Shown in pieces: positions 17,349 to 24,699 of a stretch of 64,000 bases of DNA. The notes beneath the pieces were generated by a model. The model was not told the origin of the DNA. It ran no database searches and saw nothing but the letters and a program-made list of their open reading frames with translations. Position numbers and translations under genes: made by a program. The DNA is from Pseudomonadota bacterium. Lineage in GTDB: Bacteria > Myxococcota_A > Polyangia > Polyangiales > Polyangiaceae. The stretch's first letter is position 1. Every line of letters begins with the position of its first letter. The stretch lies in contig JAEWRL010000118.1 of the NCBI GenBank assembly GCA_023398955.1, forward strand, positions 16,252 to 80,251. The letters run 5' to 3'.

Positions 17349-18197
17349 ATGGCGACGCGACGACTCTCTGGCTCCCTGGTCACCTGGATCCTGTGCGTGC
17401 CCTGGGCGGGCATTGCGTGCGGCGGCACTGCGCCAGAGCCTTCCAGCTCCCGCAGCCCGCTCGCCGCGCCCGAGACATCCCCGCAGCTGGAGGAGCGCCA
17501 CCACGGGCCGGGCACCGAGGGCCCGCAGGGCAGCGACGGCGCCGCGCATCCGGGGGCCTCGCCCGCCTCGACGGCGCACCCCTCCGGGCACGACGAGCCG
17601 GGCTTCGCCAAGGACTTCTCTGCCGTGGAACGTTTCGCGTCACACTTCGACGATCCGAAGCGTGACGCCTGGCAGAAACCCGAGGAGGTGCTGGCGCTCC
17701 TCGAGCTCCGTCCGGGGCAGACGGTCGCCGACATCGGCGCCGGCACCGGCTACTTCATCGCGGCGCTGGCCAGAGCCGTGGGCGCTCAGGGCCGAGTGCT
17801 CGCGCTCGACACGGAGCCAAAGATGGTCGACTACCTGGAGCAGCGGGCTGCCGAGGAAGGACTCAGCAACGTCGTTGCTCGTCATGTGCCTCCGGAGGAT
17901 CCCGAGCTTCCACCACGAAGCGTGGACCGCATTCTCATAGTGAACACGTGGCACCACATCTCACAGAGAAAAAGCTACGCCAGTAAGCTTCTGCAAGCCC
18001 TTCGCCCCGGGGGCGCCGTGCTCGTCGTGGACTACACGCAGAGCTCCGACATGGGTCCGCCCCAGGATCATCGCCTGCCCCCGGAGCGCGTCATTGAAGA
18101 GCTGGCAGCCGCAGGGTTGCGCGCGACGCTCGTCGACGAGTCTCTGCCAAAGCAGTACGTGGTGCGGGCCGAAAACACCGAAGTCGTCGCGCGCTGA
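17349..18197 (+). CDS. Class I SAM-dependent methyltransferase with lipoprotein signal
   Basis: 282 residues from ATG 17349; the open frame extends far upstream across the GH62 gene, but the signal peptide (lipobox AGIAC near residue 24) fixes this start. A Pro/Ser/His-rich linker (25-80) precedes a Rossmann methyltransferase domain: VADIGAGTGYF (motif I), VLALDTEPKMV (motif II), DRILIVNTWHHI and LRPGGAVLVVDY. Such UbiE/type 11-like domains use S-adenosylmethionine, which is not expected outside the cytoplasm, so the apparent lipoprotein localisation is odd but is seen in some proteobacterial methyltransferases. Substrate unknown. A strong hairpin follows directly. Confidence 0.82.
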   Translation: MATRRLSGSLVTWILCVPWAGIACGGTAPEPSSSRSPLAAPETSPQLEERHHGPGTEGPQGSDGAAHPGASPASTAHPSGHDEPGFAKDFSAVERFASHFDDPKRDAWQKPEEVLALLELRPGQTVADIGAGTGYFIAALARAVGAQGRVLALDTEPKMVDYLEQRAAEEGLSNVVARHVPPEDPELPPRSVDRILIVNTWHHISQRKSYASKLLQALRPGGAVLVVDYTQSSDMGPPQDHRLPPERVIEELAAAGLRATLVDESLPKQYVVRAENTEVVAR

Positions 18198-18229
18198 AGC
18201 CCCCGTGCTCGCCGAGGAACACGGGGGCT
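18198..18229. terminator. Strong hairpin terminator between convergent genes
   Basis: A perfect 10-bp stem (AGCCCCCGTG / CACGGGGGCT) with a 12-base loop starts right after the methyltransferase stop and precedes the convergent peroxiredoxin end. It can serve both strands; a T-tract is lacking. Confidence 0.75.
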
Positions 18230-18267
18230 CGAAGCAGTGCCCGCAGCGCCGCTTCACGCGCGCGCCG

Positions 18268-18921
18268 CTACAAGGATCGCTTGCAGAAGTACCAATCGGT
18301 ACACTCGTGCCCCTCCTGGAGCCGAGCCTTTGCCGCATCCAGAGTCGCGGGCGGGGGCACGATGACCTTATCCCCAGGCTGCCACCCTTCCGGCGTCGCG
18401 ACCTTGTTGGCGTCGCTCGTCTGGAGCGCCTGGACGAGACGAATGAATTCGGCAATCGAGCGACCGTTGGTCATGGGATAATACACCATGGCCCGCAGTA
18501 CTCCCTTGGGATCGATGATGAAGGTGGCGCGCACCGCCGAGGTATCGGACGCTCCAGGCTGAATCATGCCATACGCTTTCGCGACGCTCATCGAGAGGTC
18601 CGCGATGATGGGGAACGGGATGCCGACCCCGAACTTCTCCTCGATGTTGCGCGCCCAAGCGATATGCGAGTAGTGGCTGTCGATGGAGAGGCCGAGCAGG
18701 TCTGTGTTGAGAGCTTGAAATTGCTCGTGGGCCTTCGCGAAGGCGACAAACTCGGTGGTGCACACAGGCGTGAAGTCGGCCGGATGCGAGAACAGGACGA
18801 GCCACCTCCCCTCATAATCGCTGAGTTTCTTGACTCCGTGGGTCGTGAGCGCTTCGAACTCTGGTGCGCGCTCGTTCAAGCGCGGCATGCTGGGCGTGTT
18901 GAGATTGGCTGTTTCGTTCAT
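18268..18921 (-). CDS. Peroxiredoxin, Prx6/archaeal type with C-terminal cysteines
   Basis: 217 residues, cytoplasmic. The catalytic loop HPADFTPVCTTE contains the peroxidatic Cys and the conserved Thr and Pro. The C-terminal extension ends CTDWYFCKRSL, the two-Cys tail typical of archaeal and bacterial Prx6-like enzymes, which reduces the oxidised Cys. It detoxifies hydrogen and organic peroxides. The gene lies downstream of the sigma-54 activator on the same strand with a 210-base gap that holds a near-palindrome at 19000-19013, so it probably has its own promoter. Next to an iron-sulfur-rich cluster, protection of oxygen-sensitive clusters is a reasonable inference. Confidence 0.92.
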   Translation of the reverse strand: MNETANLNTPSMPRLNERAPEFEALTTHGVKKLSDYEGRWLVLFSHPADFTPVCTTEFVAFAKAHEQFQALNTDLLGLSIDSHYSHIAWARNIEEKFGVGIPFPIIADLSMSVAKAYGMIQPGASDTSAVRATFIIDPKGVLRAMVYYPMTNGRSIAEFIRLVQALQTSDANKVATPEGWQPGDKVIVPPPATLDAAKARLQEGHECTDWYFCKRSL

Positions 18922-18999
18922 GATGTCCTCCTTCGGGTGGATTGTTTCGCCAACGCCCGCAGCGGTCTCCTCGTGTAGTCACTGCGTTCGTTGAGTTTC

Positions 19000-19013
19000 G
19001 TGCGTATACACAC
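19000..19013. promoter_or_regulatory. Near-palindrome upstream of peroxiredoxin gene
   Basis: GTGCGTATACACAC: half-sites GTGCGTA and GTGTGTA differ at one base. It lies about 80 bases upstream of the peroxiredoxin ATG, between it and the sigma-54 activator gene. It resembles in style the perfect palindrome upstream of the DUF134 gene at 24531. Operator role is inference. Confidence 0.35.
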
Positions 19014-19131
19014 AATGCCCACGAGGGGAAGAGTGCGGGGATACGCGGGATGCGGGAGCCTGCCTTTCGGACTGGCGAACAAAAAGACTGTTGGAGAATG
19101 CCCCCAACGGGCGTGAACGGCGGGGCTCGAG

Positions 19132-20559
19132 TCATTCCTGCTCGCGCCTTGGCGGTGCGTTCCTGCGCTTCGGGAGCTCGAGACCAAGGGCACGGATCTT
19201 GCGAAAGAGCGTACTCTTGTGCACCCCGAGCTCGCGTGCAGCAGCCTTCCGGTTGCCGCCGTGACGGGCAATGGCTTCCTGAATCGCTCGTGCCTCGATG
19301 TCCTTGACCGTTGCCCCGAGCTGGCGATCCGCCACGGGACCAGGAGCGGCTGGGACCAGCCCCGCGGGAAGATGGCCAAGCTGGATGGCTCCCTCGCCAA
19401 TCAGGACGAAGGCGTGCTCAATCACGTTCTGTAGCTCACGCACGTTGCCGGGATAGTCCCAGGCCTTGAGGACGGAGAGCACCTCGGGGCTCACGCCTCT
19501 GACTTGCTTGTTCTGCACGGCATTGAAGCCTTGGATGAAATGGTGAATGAGTAGAGGGATATCGTCTCGGCGCTCGCGCAGAGGGGGCAGCTGGAGCTTC
19601 ATGACGTTGATCCGGTAGAACAGATCGCGGCGAAACTCCCCTCGTTCCACGTCGGCAGCGAGGTCGCGGTGCGTCGCTGCGATGACTCGCGCATTCGTCG
19701 GCTCCGAGCGCGTGGACCCCAGCGGTTCATAAACCTTCTCCTGAAGCACGCGCAGGAGGCGCACCTGCAGCGCCGGGCTCATCTCGCCAATCTCGTCCAG
19801 AAAGAGGGTGCCACCTCGCGCTAGAGCGAAGCGCCCGGGTTTGTCTCTGCTGGCGCCCGTGAAGGCACCCGCCTTGTAGCCGAAGAGCTCCGACTCGAGC
19901 AAAGCGTCCGGAAGGGCCCCGCAGTTCACGGCGACGAACGGCCGTTTCCCTCGGGCGCTCAGGTCGTGAATCGCTCGCGCGACGAGCTCCTTTCCGGTAC
20001 CCGTCTCGCCCTGGAGCAGGATCGTGCTCTCACTCTCTGCCACGCGCGGGAGCACCTCCAAGATCCCCCGCATCGCGGGGCTTCGACTGACGATGTCTCC
20101 GAGCTGGAACTGGCTCTTCGCCTGCGAGCGAAGCTCCTCGATCTGGCGGAGATCACGAAAGGTCTCTGCGCCGCCTACGACTTGGCCCCGATCGTCGCGC
20201 AGGAGCGCCGTCGAGACGCTGATAGGGATGCGCTCACCTGCCCCATTGATGATGAACCCAGCCTTGTTGATGACCGCTGCACCGCTGCGCATCGTATGCC
20301 GGAGCGCGCAGCCGGATTCGCACATGCTGGCCCGGAATACCTCCGCACAGAGCCGCCCCATCGCTTCGCCGCGCTGGATCCCAGTGATCTGCTCGGCAGC
20401 ACGGTTGAAGGAGGAGATCCGCCAGCCCTGATCCACCGTGAAGACGCCATCAGAGATGCTCTCCAAGATGGCGCCCGTATCGACGTGCTTCGGCGTGAGC
20501 ATTGGGTGGCAGGTCGCGACGGACGTCGCGCCAAAGGTCACAGGTTTCCGCGTTTGCAT
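19132..20559 (-). CDS. Sigma-54-dependent activator with PAS domain (ORP-cluster regulator-like)
   Basis: 475 residues from ATG 20559, preceded by GGAGGAAG. A PAS sensor domain covers about residues 25-145 (ILESISDGVFTVDQGWRIS, FNRAAEQITG) and includes the Cys pair MCESGCALRH, which could sense redox state or metal. The AAA+ domain has Walker A GETGTGKE, the sigma-54-contacting loop GAFTGAS and Walker B LFLDEIGEM. A Fis-type HTH ends the protein (GGNRKAAARELGVHKSTLFRKI). It starts 8 bases after the MBL gene in the same orientation. In Desulfovibrio a sigma-54 activator controls the orange-protein operons, and the gene content here suggests the same role. I could not find a convincing -24/-12 element. 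Confidence 0.92.
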   Translation of the reverse strand: MQTRKPVTFGATSVATCHPMLTPKHVDTGAILESISDGVFTVDQGWRISSFNRAAEQITGIQRGEAMGRLCAEVFRASMCESGCALRHTMRSGAAVINKAGFIINGAGERIPISVSTALLRDDRGQVVGGAETFRDLRQIEELRSQAKSQFQLGDIVSRSPAMRGILEVLPRVAESESTILLQGETGTGKELVARAIHDLSARGKRPFVAVNCGALPDALLESELFGYKAGAFTGASRDKPGRFALARGGTLFLDEIGEMSPALQVRLLRVLQEKVYEPLGSTRSEPTNARVIAATHRDLAADVERGEFRRDLFYRINVMKLQLPPLRERRDDIPLLIHHFIQGFNAVQNKQVRGVSPEVLSVLKAWDYPGNVRELQNVIEHAFVLIGEGAIQLGHLPAGLVPAAPGPVADRQLGATVKDIEARAIQEAIARHGGNRKAAARELGVHKSTLFRKIRALGLELPKRRNAPPRREQE

Positions 20560-20566
20560 TCGCAGC

Positions 20567-21496
20567 TCACTTCCTCCGGCAGGACTGATCGCCACCCTCC
20601 TGTCGTGGGAGAGGGAAGTTCCAGACGTCACCGACGGCGGGTGGCCTGCAGCGATCCCCGAAGGCACCGAGCAGCTCGGCCGCGAGCGGGAAGCCGCTGC
20701 AGTGGGCGGGCGCTACCCGCTGCACGCGAAGCTCCACGAGCGCTTCGACGACCTGTCGTCGCTGCTGCGCACTCGCTTTCGCCATATGCATGCCCCCCAG
20801 GACGGCGAGGATCGGGCGACCGGGGCGAAGAGATTGCACGAAGCGAATCGTGCAGAGCACGCCCGCGTGGGCGCACCCAAGAAGGATCACGAGCCCCTCA
20901 GTGGTATCCAGGAACAAGGATTGGTCGTCGACCAGAGGGTCCGGCTGGCGCGCCTCCACATCGAGAAAGAACCGCCGCTCAAGCCCCTGGGAACCATGGC
21001 AGCGCGGTATCGGACCGGTCGCCCAGACCCCCTTCGAGACCTCCGTCGGACCCAAGACGTGGCGCACGCGCTCGCGAATACGTCCAAGCTGATCTGGCGT
21101 CCCGGGGATGCCGATTGCCGCGATCTCCTCGACGGACCTGCGGGTGTACTTGGGCTCCAGAGCAGCGGGATGGGCAAAGACCGGGAGCGTCGGTGCGCGA
21201 TCCAGGACACACGATAGACCACCGGTGTGGTCGTAGTGTCCATGGCTCAAGATCACCGCGTCCAATTCTCCCAGGTCGAAGCCGAGGCGCATCGCGTTGT
21301 GCTCCAGGGCAAACCCCTGCCCTGTGTCGAAGAGCAGCTGCCGGTCGCCGCTCCGCAGATGCCAGGCGATGCCGTGCTCGGCAAGCAGTCCTCCCCGCTC
21401 GGCGTGGTTGTCCACGAGCAAGGTGAGCACCGTGGTGCCCCCATCGAGCGGCGCCGCGGCGTGGGATTGAACGTACGAAACCTCAGGCACAAGCAC
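20567..21496 (-). CDS. Metallo-beta-lactamase-fold hydrolase
   Basis: 309 residues with the MBL metal motif HGHYDHTGG (about residue 85), LLFDTGQG before it, GCAHAGV and a late PAHCSG histidine. The pattern fits the subgroup annotated as dihydropterin ribofuranosyl-aminobenzene phosphate synthase-like MBL proteins, frequent beside MinD/NifX-type genes in anaerobes. The true substrate is not known for this subgroup. The start overlaps the end of the preceding MinD-like gene by 14 bases, so it belongs to the operon. Cytoplasmic. Confidence 0.87.
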   Translation of the reverse strand: MLVPEVSYVQSHAAAPLDGGTTVLTLLVDNHAERGGLLAEHGIAWHLRSGDRQLLFDTGQGFALEHNAMRLGFDLGELDAVILSHGHYDHTGGLSCVLDRAPTLPVFAHPAALEPKYTRRSVEEIAAIGIPGTPDQLGRIRERVRHVLGPTEVSKGVWATGPIPRCHGSQGLERRFFLDVEARQPDPLVDDQSLFLDTTEGLVILLGCAHAGVLCTIRFVQSLRPGRPILAVLGGMHMAKASAQQRRQVVEALVELRVQRVAPAHCSGFPLAAELLGAFGDRCRPPAVGDVWNFPLPRQEGGDQSCRRK

Positions 21497-22382
21497 CTCC
21501 TCCTTCTCGTGGAACCGTCGGTTGGGGGTGCTCCAGCCAGTCTCGAACGCCAGTCAGCCCGTCGCGAATGGAATGGACATGGCAGCCGGGCACTTGCCCG
21601 CGAGAAAGACACCGCGGCACCTCAGTCGAGTGCGGCAACTTGGCGACGATGGGCACGCCCCAGCGAGCGCAGACCGGACCGAGAAGTGCCTCGGCATCCG
21701 GCACGATGTCCCACTTGTTCACGAGAACGGCAGCGGGGAGCGCCAGCTGCTGCAAGAGCTGTAAGAGTCTCGAGAGGTCTGCTGCGCTCGAAGCGGATGG
21801 CTCCACGACGACGAGCACACGGTCGACGCCTGCCAAGGTTGCCTGCACGGGACAACCAAGCCCGGGAGGGCCGTCCAGCAGCATCCATGACGTTTGCACC
21901 CTCTCGGCGACCCGTTGAGCCATATCGCGGATGTACGTCACGAGGTGGCCCGAGTTGTCCTGAGCCACCGCGAGCTCAGCATGAACGAGGGGCCCCACAG
22001 CGGTGGGCCGAAGCCACGCCGCGCCTGCGGTTCGCGGAAGACGTTGAACGGCGCCTGCCGGACACACGAGCGAGCACGCGGAGCAGCCCTCGCAAAGCAA
22101 GGGCCGAATGGTCGCCTTGCCTGCCACGAGCACTATCGCATCGAAACGACAGGCATCCAGGCAAGCGCCGCAGCCGGTGCACCGGTCCACGTCGACGCGC
22201 GCGTCGAAGCCCGATCGAACGGTGAAGACTGTCGAATCCTCTCCCGGCAGGAGAAGCGCGAGGTTCGCGGCATCGACGTCGCAGTCAACAACGAGAACGG
22301 GCGCGAGAAGGTGGGCCAGCGAAGCCACCACGGTGGTCTTACCGGTGCCCCCCTTCCCGCTGAGGACTGCAAGCTGTTTCAT
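21483..22382 (-). CDS. MinD/Mrp-type ATPase with inserted 2x[4Fe-4S] ferredoxin domain, copy 1
   Basis: 299 residues beginning MKQLAVLSGKGGTGKTT (deviant Walker A with the signature Lys). A ferredoxin insert at about 60-110 carries two cluster motifs, CTGCGACLDAC and CEGCSACSLVCPAG. The ATPase core resumes with LLDGPPGLGCPV. This MinD-superfamily architecture (ATPase with inserted ferredoxin) occurs in pairs beside NifX-like proteins, for example in the Desulfovibrio orange-protein complex. Suggested roles are iron-sulfur or Mo-Cu cluster handling. The ATG overlaps the stop of copy 2 (ATGA), implying a co-translated heteromer. Confidence 0.9.
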   Translation of the reverse strand: MKQLAVLSGKGGTGKTTVVASLAHLLAPVLVVDCDVDAANLALLLPGEDSTVFTVRSGFDARVDVDRCTGCGACLDACRFDAIVLVAGKATIRPLLCEGCSACSLVCPAGAVQRLPRTAGAAWLRPTAVGPLVHAELAVAQDNSGHLVTYIRDMAQRVAERVQTSWMLLDGPPGLGCPVQATLAGVDRVLVVVEPSASSAADLSRLLQLLQQLALPAAVLVNKWDIVPDAEALLGPVCARWGVPIVAKLPHSTEVPRCLSRGQVPGCHVHSIRDGLTGVRDWLEHPQPTVPREGGGACA

Positions 22383-23350
22383 GCTGACACTCCACGGGAT
22401 GGGCCATCGTCCGGCAGCGAGGAGCACTGCGGCGGCGCGGGCAAGCGGTCCCGCACCCAGCGCGCAAGCTGTCCGATCGCCGCATCCAGCGCTGGCGGAC
22501 TGGACCAGCCGCCAGGGTCCCTCGCGGATTCGCGAGCGATATCACTGTCGAACGGGATCGTCGCCGTCACTGTGAGTCCACGCGGAGCAAGGACGTCATC
22601 GATCGGGTAGTCCCCCAACCCGGCACGATTGACGACGATGGCCGAAGGCACACCGAAAGCGGCGCAAGTATCGGCCGTAATGGCCAGATCGTGGGCACCG
22701 AAAGGGGTAGGCTCCGTCACGAGAATGGCCAGGTCCGCCTGCTTGAGCGCGGCCATGACCGGACACGCGTTGCCCGGTGGCCCATCGATGACGAGGATGC
22801 CATCGCCGCACGACTCCGCGGCGAGTGCGATGGACGCCTCGATGACCGGAACCGCCCGCCGCTCCCCCACGTCCACGGCTCCGGCTACGTATCGGATGCG
22901 GCCAGCTTGCCCCACCACGACGGAGCCGACATCTCGCTCACCTTCGACGAGAGCACCGCGCGGACAGGCTATTAGGCATGATCCGCAACCGCGACAGTGC
23001 TCTACCACCTGGTGGACACGGTGGAGCCCAGGCACCAGCGCGCCAAACGCACACACCTCCGTGCAGCTTCCGCATCCATTGCAGATGTCGGATCGGATGG
23101 TGATGCTTCGAACCCGGACACGCGACGCCCGCGAGATCTCCGGCCGCAGCACGATGTGCCCGTTTGGCGCCTCAGCGTCGGCATCGACGTAAGTGGTCGC
23201 AACACCTCGCTCCGCGAACCAGTGAGCAAGCTGGGAGGACACCAGGGTCTTGCCCGTTCCCCCCTTGCCGCTGGCAACAACGACCTTGAAGCAGCCTCCG
23301 GGGCGCGCTGATCTCGGTTCAGTCGCTGGGGTCGGAGCAGGGATGGCCAT
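22379..23350 (-). CDS. MinD/Mrp-type ATPase with inserted 2x[4Fe-4S] ferredoxin domain, copy 2
   Basis: 323 residues from ATG 23350, with a 20-residue extension before KVVVASGKGGTGKT. The ferredoxin insert shows CNGCGSCTEVCAFG and CRGCGSCLIACPRG, and the core has LVIDGPPGNACPV and the TEPTPFGAHDL loop. The same architecture as copy 1 but clearly diverged, as in other two-ATPase sets of this family. Overlaps the NifX-like gene by about 30 bases at its start, so a slightly later start is possible. The Lys in the KGGTGK motif indicates dimerisation-dependent ATP hydrolysis. Confidence 0.9.
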   Translation of the reverse strand: MAIPAPTPATEPRSARPGGCFKVVVASGKGGTGKTLVSSQLAHWFAERGVATTYVDADAEAPNGHIVLRPEISRASRVRVRSITIRSDICNGCGSCTEVCAFGALVPGLHRVHQVVEHCRGCGSCLIACPRGALVEGERDVGSVVVGQAGRIRYVAGAVDVGERRAVPVIEASIALAAESCGDGILVIDGPPGNACPVMAALKQADLAILVTEPTPFGAHDLAITADTCAAFGVPSAIVVNRAGLGDYPIDDVLAPRGLTVTATIPFDSDIARESARDPGGWSSPPALDAAIGQLARWVRDRLPAPPQCSSLPDDGPSRGVSA

Positions 23351-23687
23351 CAAGAACCTCGCGCTGGATGCACTCGACCACATCGGACACGCAGGGCAGC
23401 TCCGTGACACGTGCTCCGATGTTGAACTCCTTCAGCGCCTCGCTCGCCTTGCCGCCGAAACGCCTGGCGAAGACGACCTTCACTCCTTCTCGGCTGAGTG
23501 CTGCGACGGCTGCTGCAGCGGCCCCATGCGGGCGCTCCGCGGCTGGGTTCGCCATCACTCGCCTCTCGCGAGCGCCGCCCTCTAGAATATGGAAGTACGC
23601 GCAGCGAGCGAAACGATCCGAGACCAAGGCCGTTTCCAGATCGGAACCCGCGGCACAGACGGCCATCGTGGGCAGCCCCTCAGCCAT
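23319..23687 (-). CDS. NifX/NifB-family (dinitrogenase Fe-Mo cofactor-like) protein, copy 2
   Basis: 122 residues from ATG 23687, preceded by GGAGAGG. The fold (TMAVCAAGSDLETALVSDRFARC, FHILEGG, VKVVFARRFGGKASEAL, GARVTELP) matches the small RNase-H-like Fe-Mo/Mo-Cu cluster-binding domain of NifX, NifB C-terminus and the orange protein. Several Cys residues lie near the N-terminus. Family role: carry or transfer metal clusters. No nitrogenase gene is near, so nitrogen fixation is not implied. It overlaps both neighbours by a few bases. Confidence 0.83.
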   Translation of the reverse strand: MAEGLPTMAVCAAGSDLETALVSDRFARCAYFHILEGGARERRVMANPAAERPHGAAAAAVAALSREGVKVVFARRFGGKASEALKEFNIGARVTELPCVSDVVECIQREVLDGHPCSDPSD

Positions 23688-24084
23688 GTCCTGCCTCTCC
23701 GCACTCGTGCAGCCCGCCATCCTTGCAGCCTTCCGCACCGTCGCGGCGCCCTGCCAGGTACTCCTGCACCGCCTCTCGCACCGTGCCCTGGAATCCCGTG
23801 ACCGGAGTGATTCCCAGCCGCGAAAACCAGTCGATGGCGCCACCGCCCATCCCGCCCGCCAAAACGACGTTCACGCCCTGCTCGGCCAGCCAGGCTGGCA
23901 GCTGACCCGGTCTATGTGCCGCCGCAAACGGATTTGGCTGGGACTTCGCCGACACCACGGAGTCCGCGCCAACGCGCACGAAAACCATATGAGGACAATG
24001 GCCGAAGTGAGCCGAGACCGGCGCGTCGAGCTCGGCCTCCGTCGTGGCAGTGACAGCAAATAGGGTATGTGCCTTGGTGTTCAT
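23680..24084 (-). CDS. NifX/NifB-family Fe-Mo cluster-binding protein, copy 1 (ORP-like)
   Basis: 134 residues. LFAVTATTEAELDAPVSAHFGHC and VNVVLAGGMGGGAIDWF are the typical NifX/ORP landmarks (the HFGHC motif and the GGMGGGA loop). A Cys-containing tail (EGCKDGGLHECGEAGHG) extends beyond the domain. In Desulfovibrio the related orange protein binds a Mo-Cu sulfide cluster and partners with MinD-like ATPases. Here the order DUF134, NifX, NifX, ATPase, ATPase, MBL, regulator is collinear and overlapping, so complex formation is likely (inference). Confidence 0.88.
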   Translation of the reverse strand: MNTKAHTLFAVTATTEAELDAPVSAHFGHCPHMVFVRVGADSVVSAKSQPNPFAAAHRPGQLPAWLAEQGVNVVLAGGMGGGAIDWFSRLGITPVTGFQGTVREAVQEYLAGRRDGAEGCKDGGLHECGEAGHG

Positions 24085-24129
24085 CGATGATCCTCCTTGG
24101 ACGACTTCGATTTCGTCGCCGTCTCTTGG

Positions 24130-24516
24130 TCATTCCCGGCCTCTGCCTTCGCCGCGTCGCCGCAGGCGCTGGCCGCGACCCCCGCGCGATGGCTCGCCAG
24201 CGCAACAGCTGGGCGCCTCACCCGAGAGACGCTCTGCAGCGGTGTCCTCGACGCGCAGGGCCCGCCCGTGCAGCACTGCATCGACGAGCCTCCGCCGCCC
24301 ACTCTCCACTAGGCGACCGATGGTCCCGCGGGAGATGCCCATCCGTTCCCCCGCGATCTCGAAGGGCAGGCCTTCGTAATCCACGAGCCTGAGCGCCTCG
24401 AGCTCATCGAGCGCCAGAGCGACTTCTTCCAGCTCCATCAGGGGAATGCCGCGCGGCTTGAAGTAGAGAGCCCCCGGCGGGTGACCGATGCGACGTGGCT
24501 TGGGCGGCCGAGGCAT
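24130..24516 (-). CDS. DUF134 DNA-binding protein
   Basis: 128 residues starting MPRPPKPRRIGH. The core GIPLMELEEVALALDELEALRL, DYEGLPFEIAGERMGISRGTIGRLVESGRRRL is the helix-turn-helix of DUF134 proteins, which are regularly found next to NifX/MinD-type clusters. The C-terminal 35 residues are Arg/Gly-rich and probably disordered. It is the first gene of the operon, and a perfect palindrome lies 15 bases upstream of its start, so autoregulation is plausible. Confidence 0.9.
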   Translation of the reverse strand: MPRPPKPRRIGHPPGALYFKPRGIPLMELEEVALALDELEALRLVDYEGLPFEIAGERMGISRGTIGRLVESGRRRLVDAVLHGRALRVEDTAAERLSGEAPSCCAGEPSRGGRGQRLRRRGEGRGRE

Positions 24517-24530
24517 GCAGCCCATGATAC

Positions 24531-24542
24531 GTGCATATGCAC
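24531..24542. promoter_or_regulatory. Perfect 12-bp palindrome upstream of DUF134/ORP-like operon
   Basis: GTGCATATGCAC, 15 bases before the DUF134 start codon, where a bound repressor would block expression of the operon. The DUF134 protein itself or the sigma-54 system could act here; neither is shown by the sequence. No -24/-12 promoter matching TGGCAC-N5-TTGC was found in 24517-24700. Confidence 0.45.
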
Positions 24543-24699
24543 GAAATGCAAGAGTCGATTTCTGCTCGAGCGCGAGGTCCCAGGGCGCACCAACGTCCCG
24601 GCATGAGACCGCTCGGCGTTGAACGCCCCCAGGTCAAGGCATTGCAACAGTCATGATACATGGATGGCACGCAGCGCGCTCGCCCTGCCAATGCAATGG

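Noticed and set aside
19132..24516. Nitrogen-fixation (nif) cluster
   Set aside because: NifX/NifB-like domains are present, but no nifHDK or nifEN genes; the two ferredoxin-ATPases and MBL point to an ORP-like cluster.
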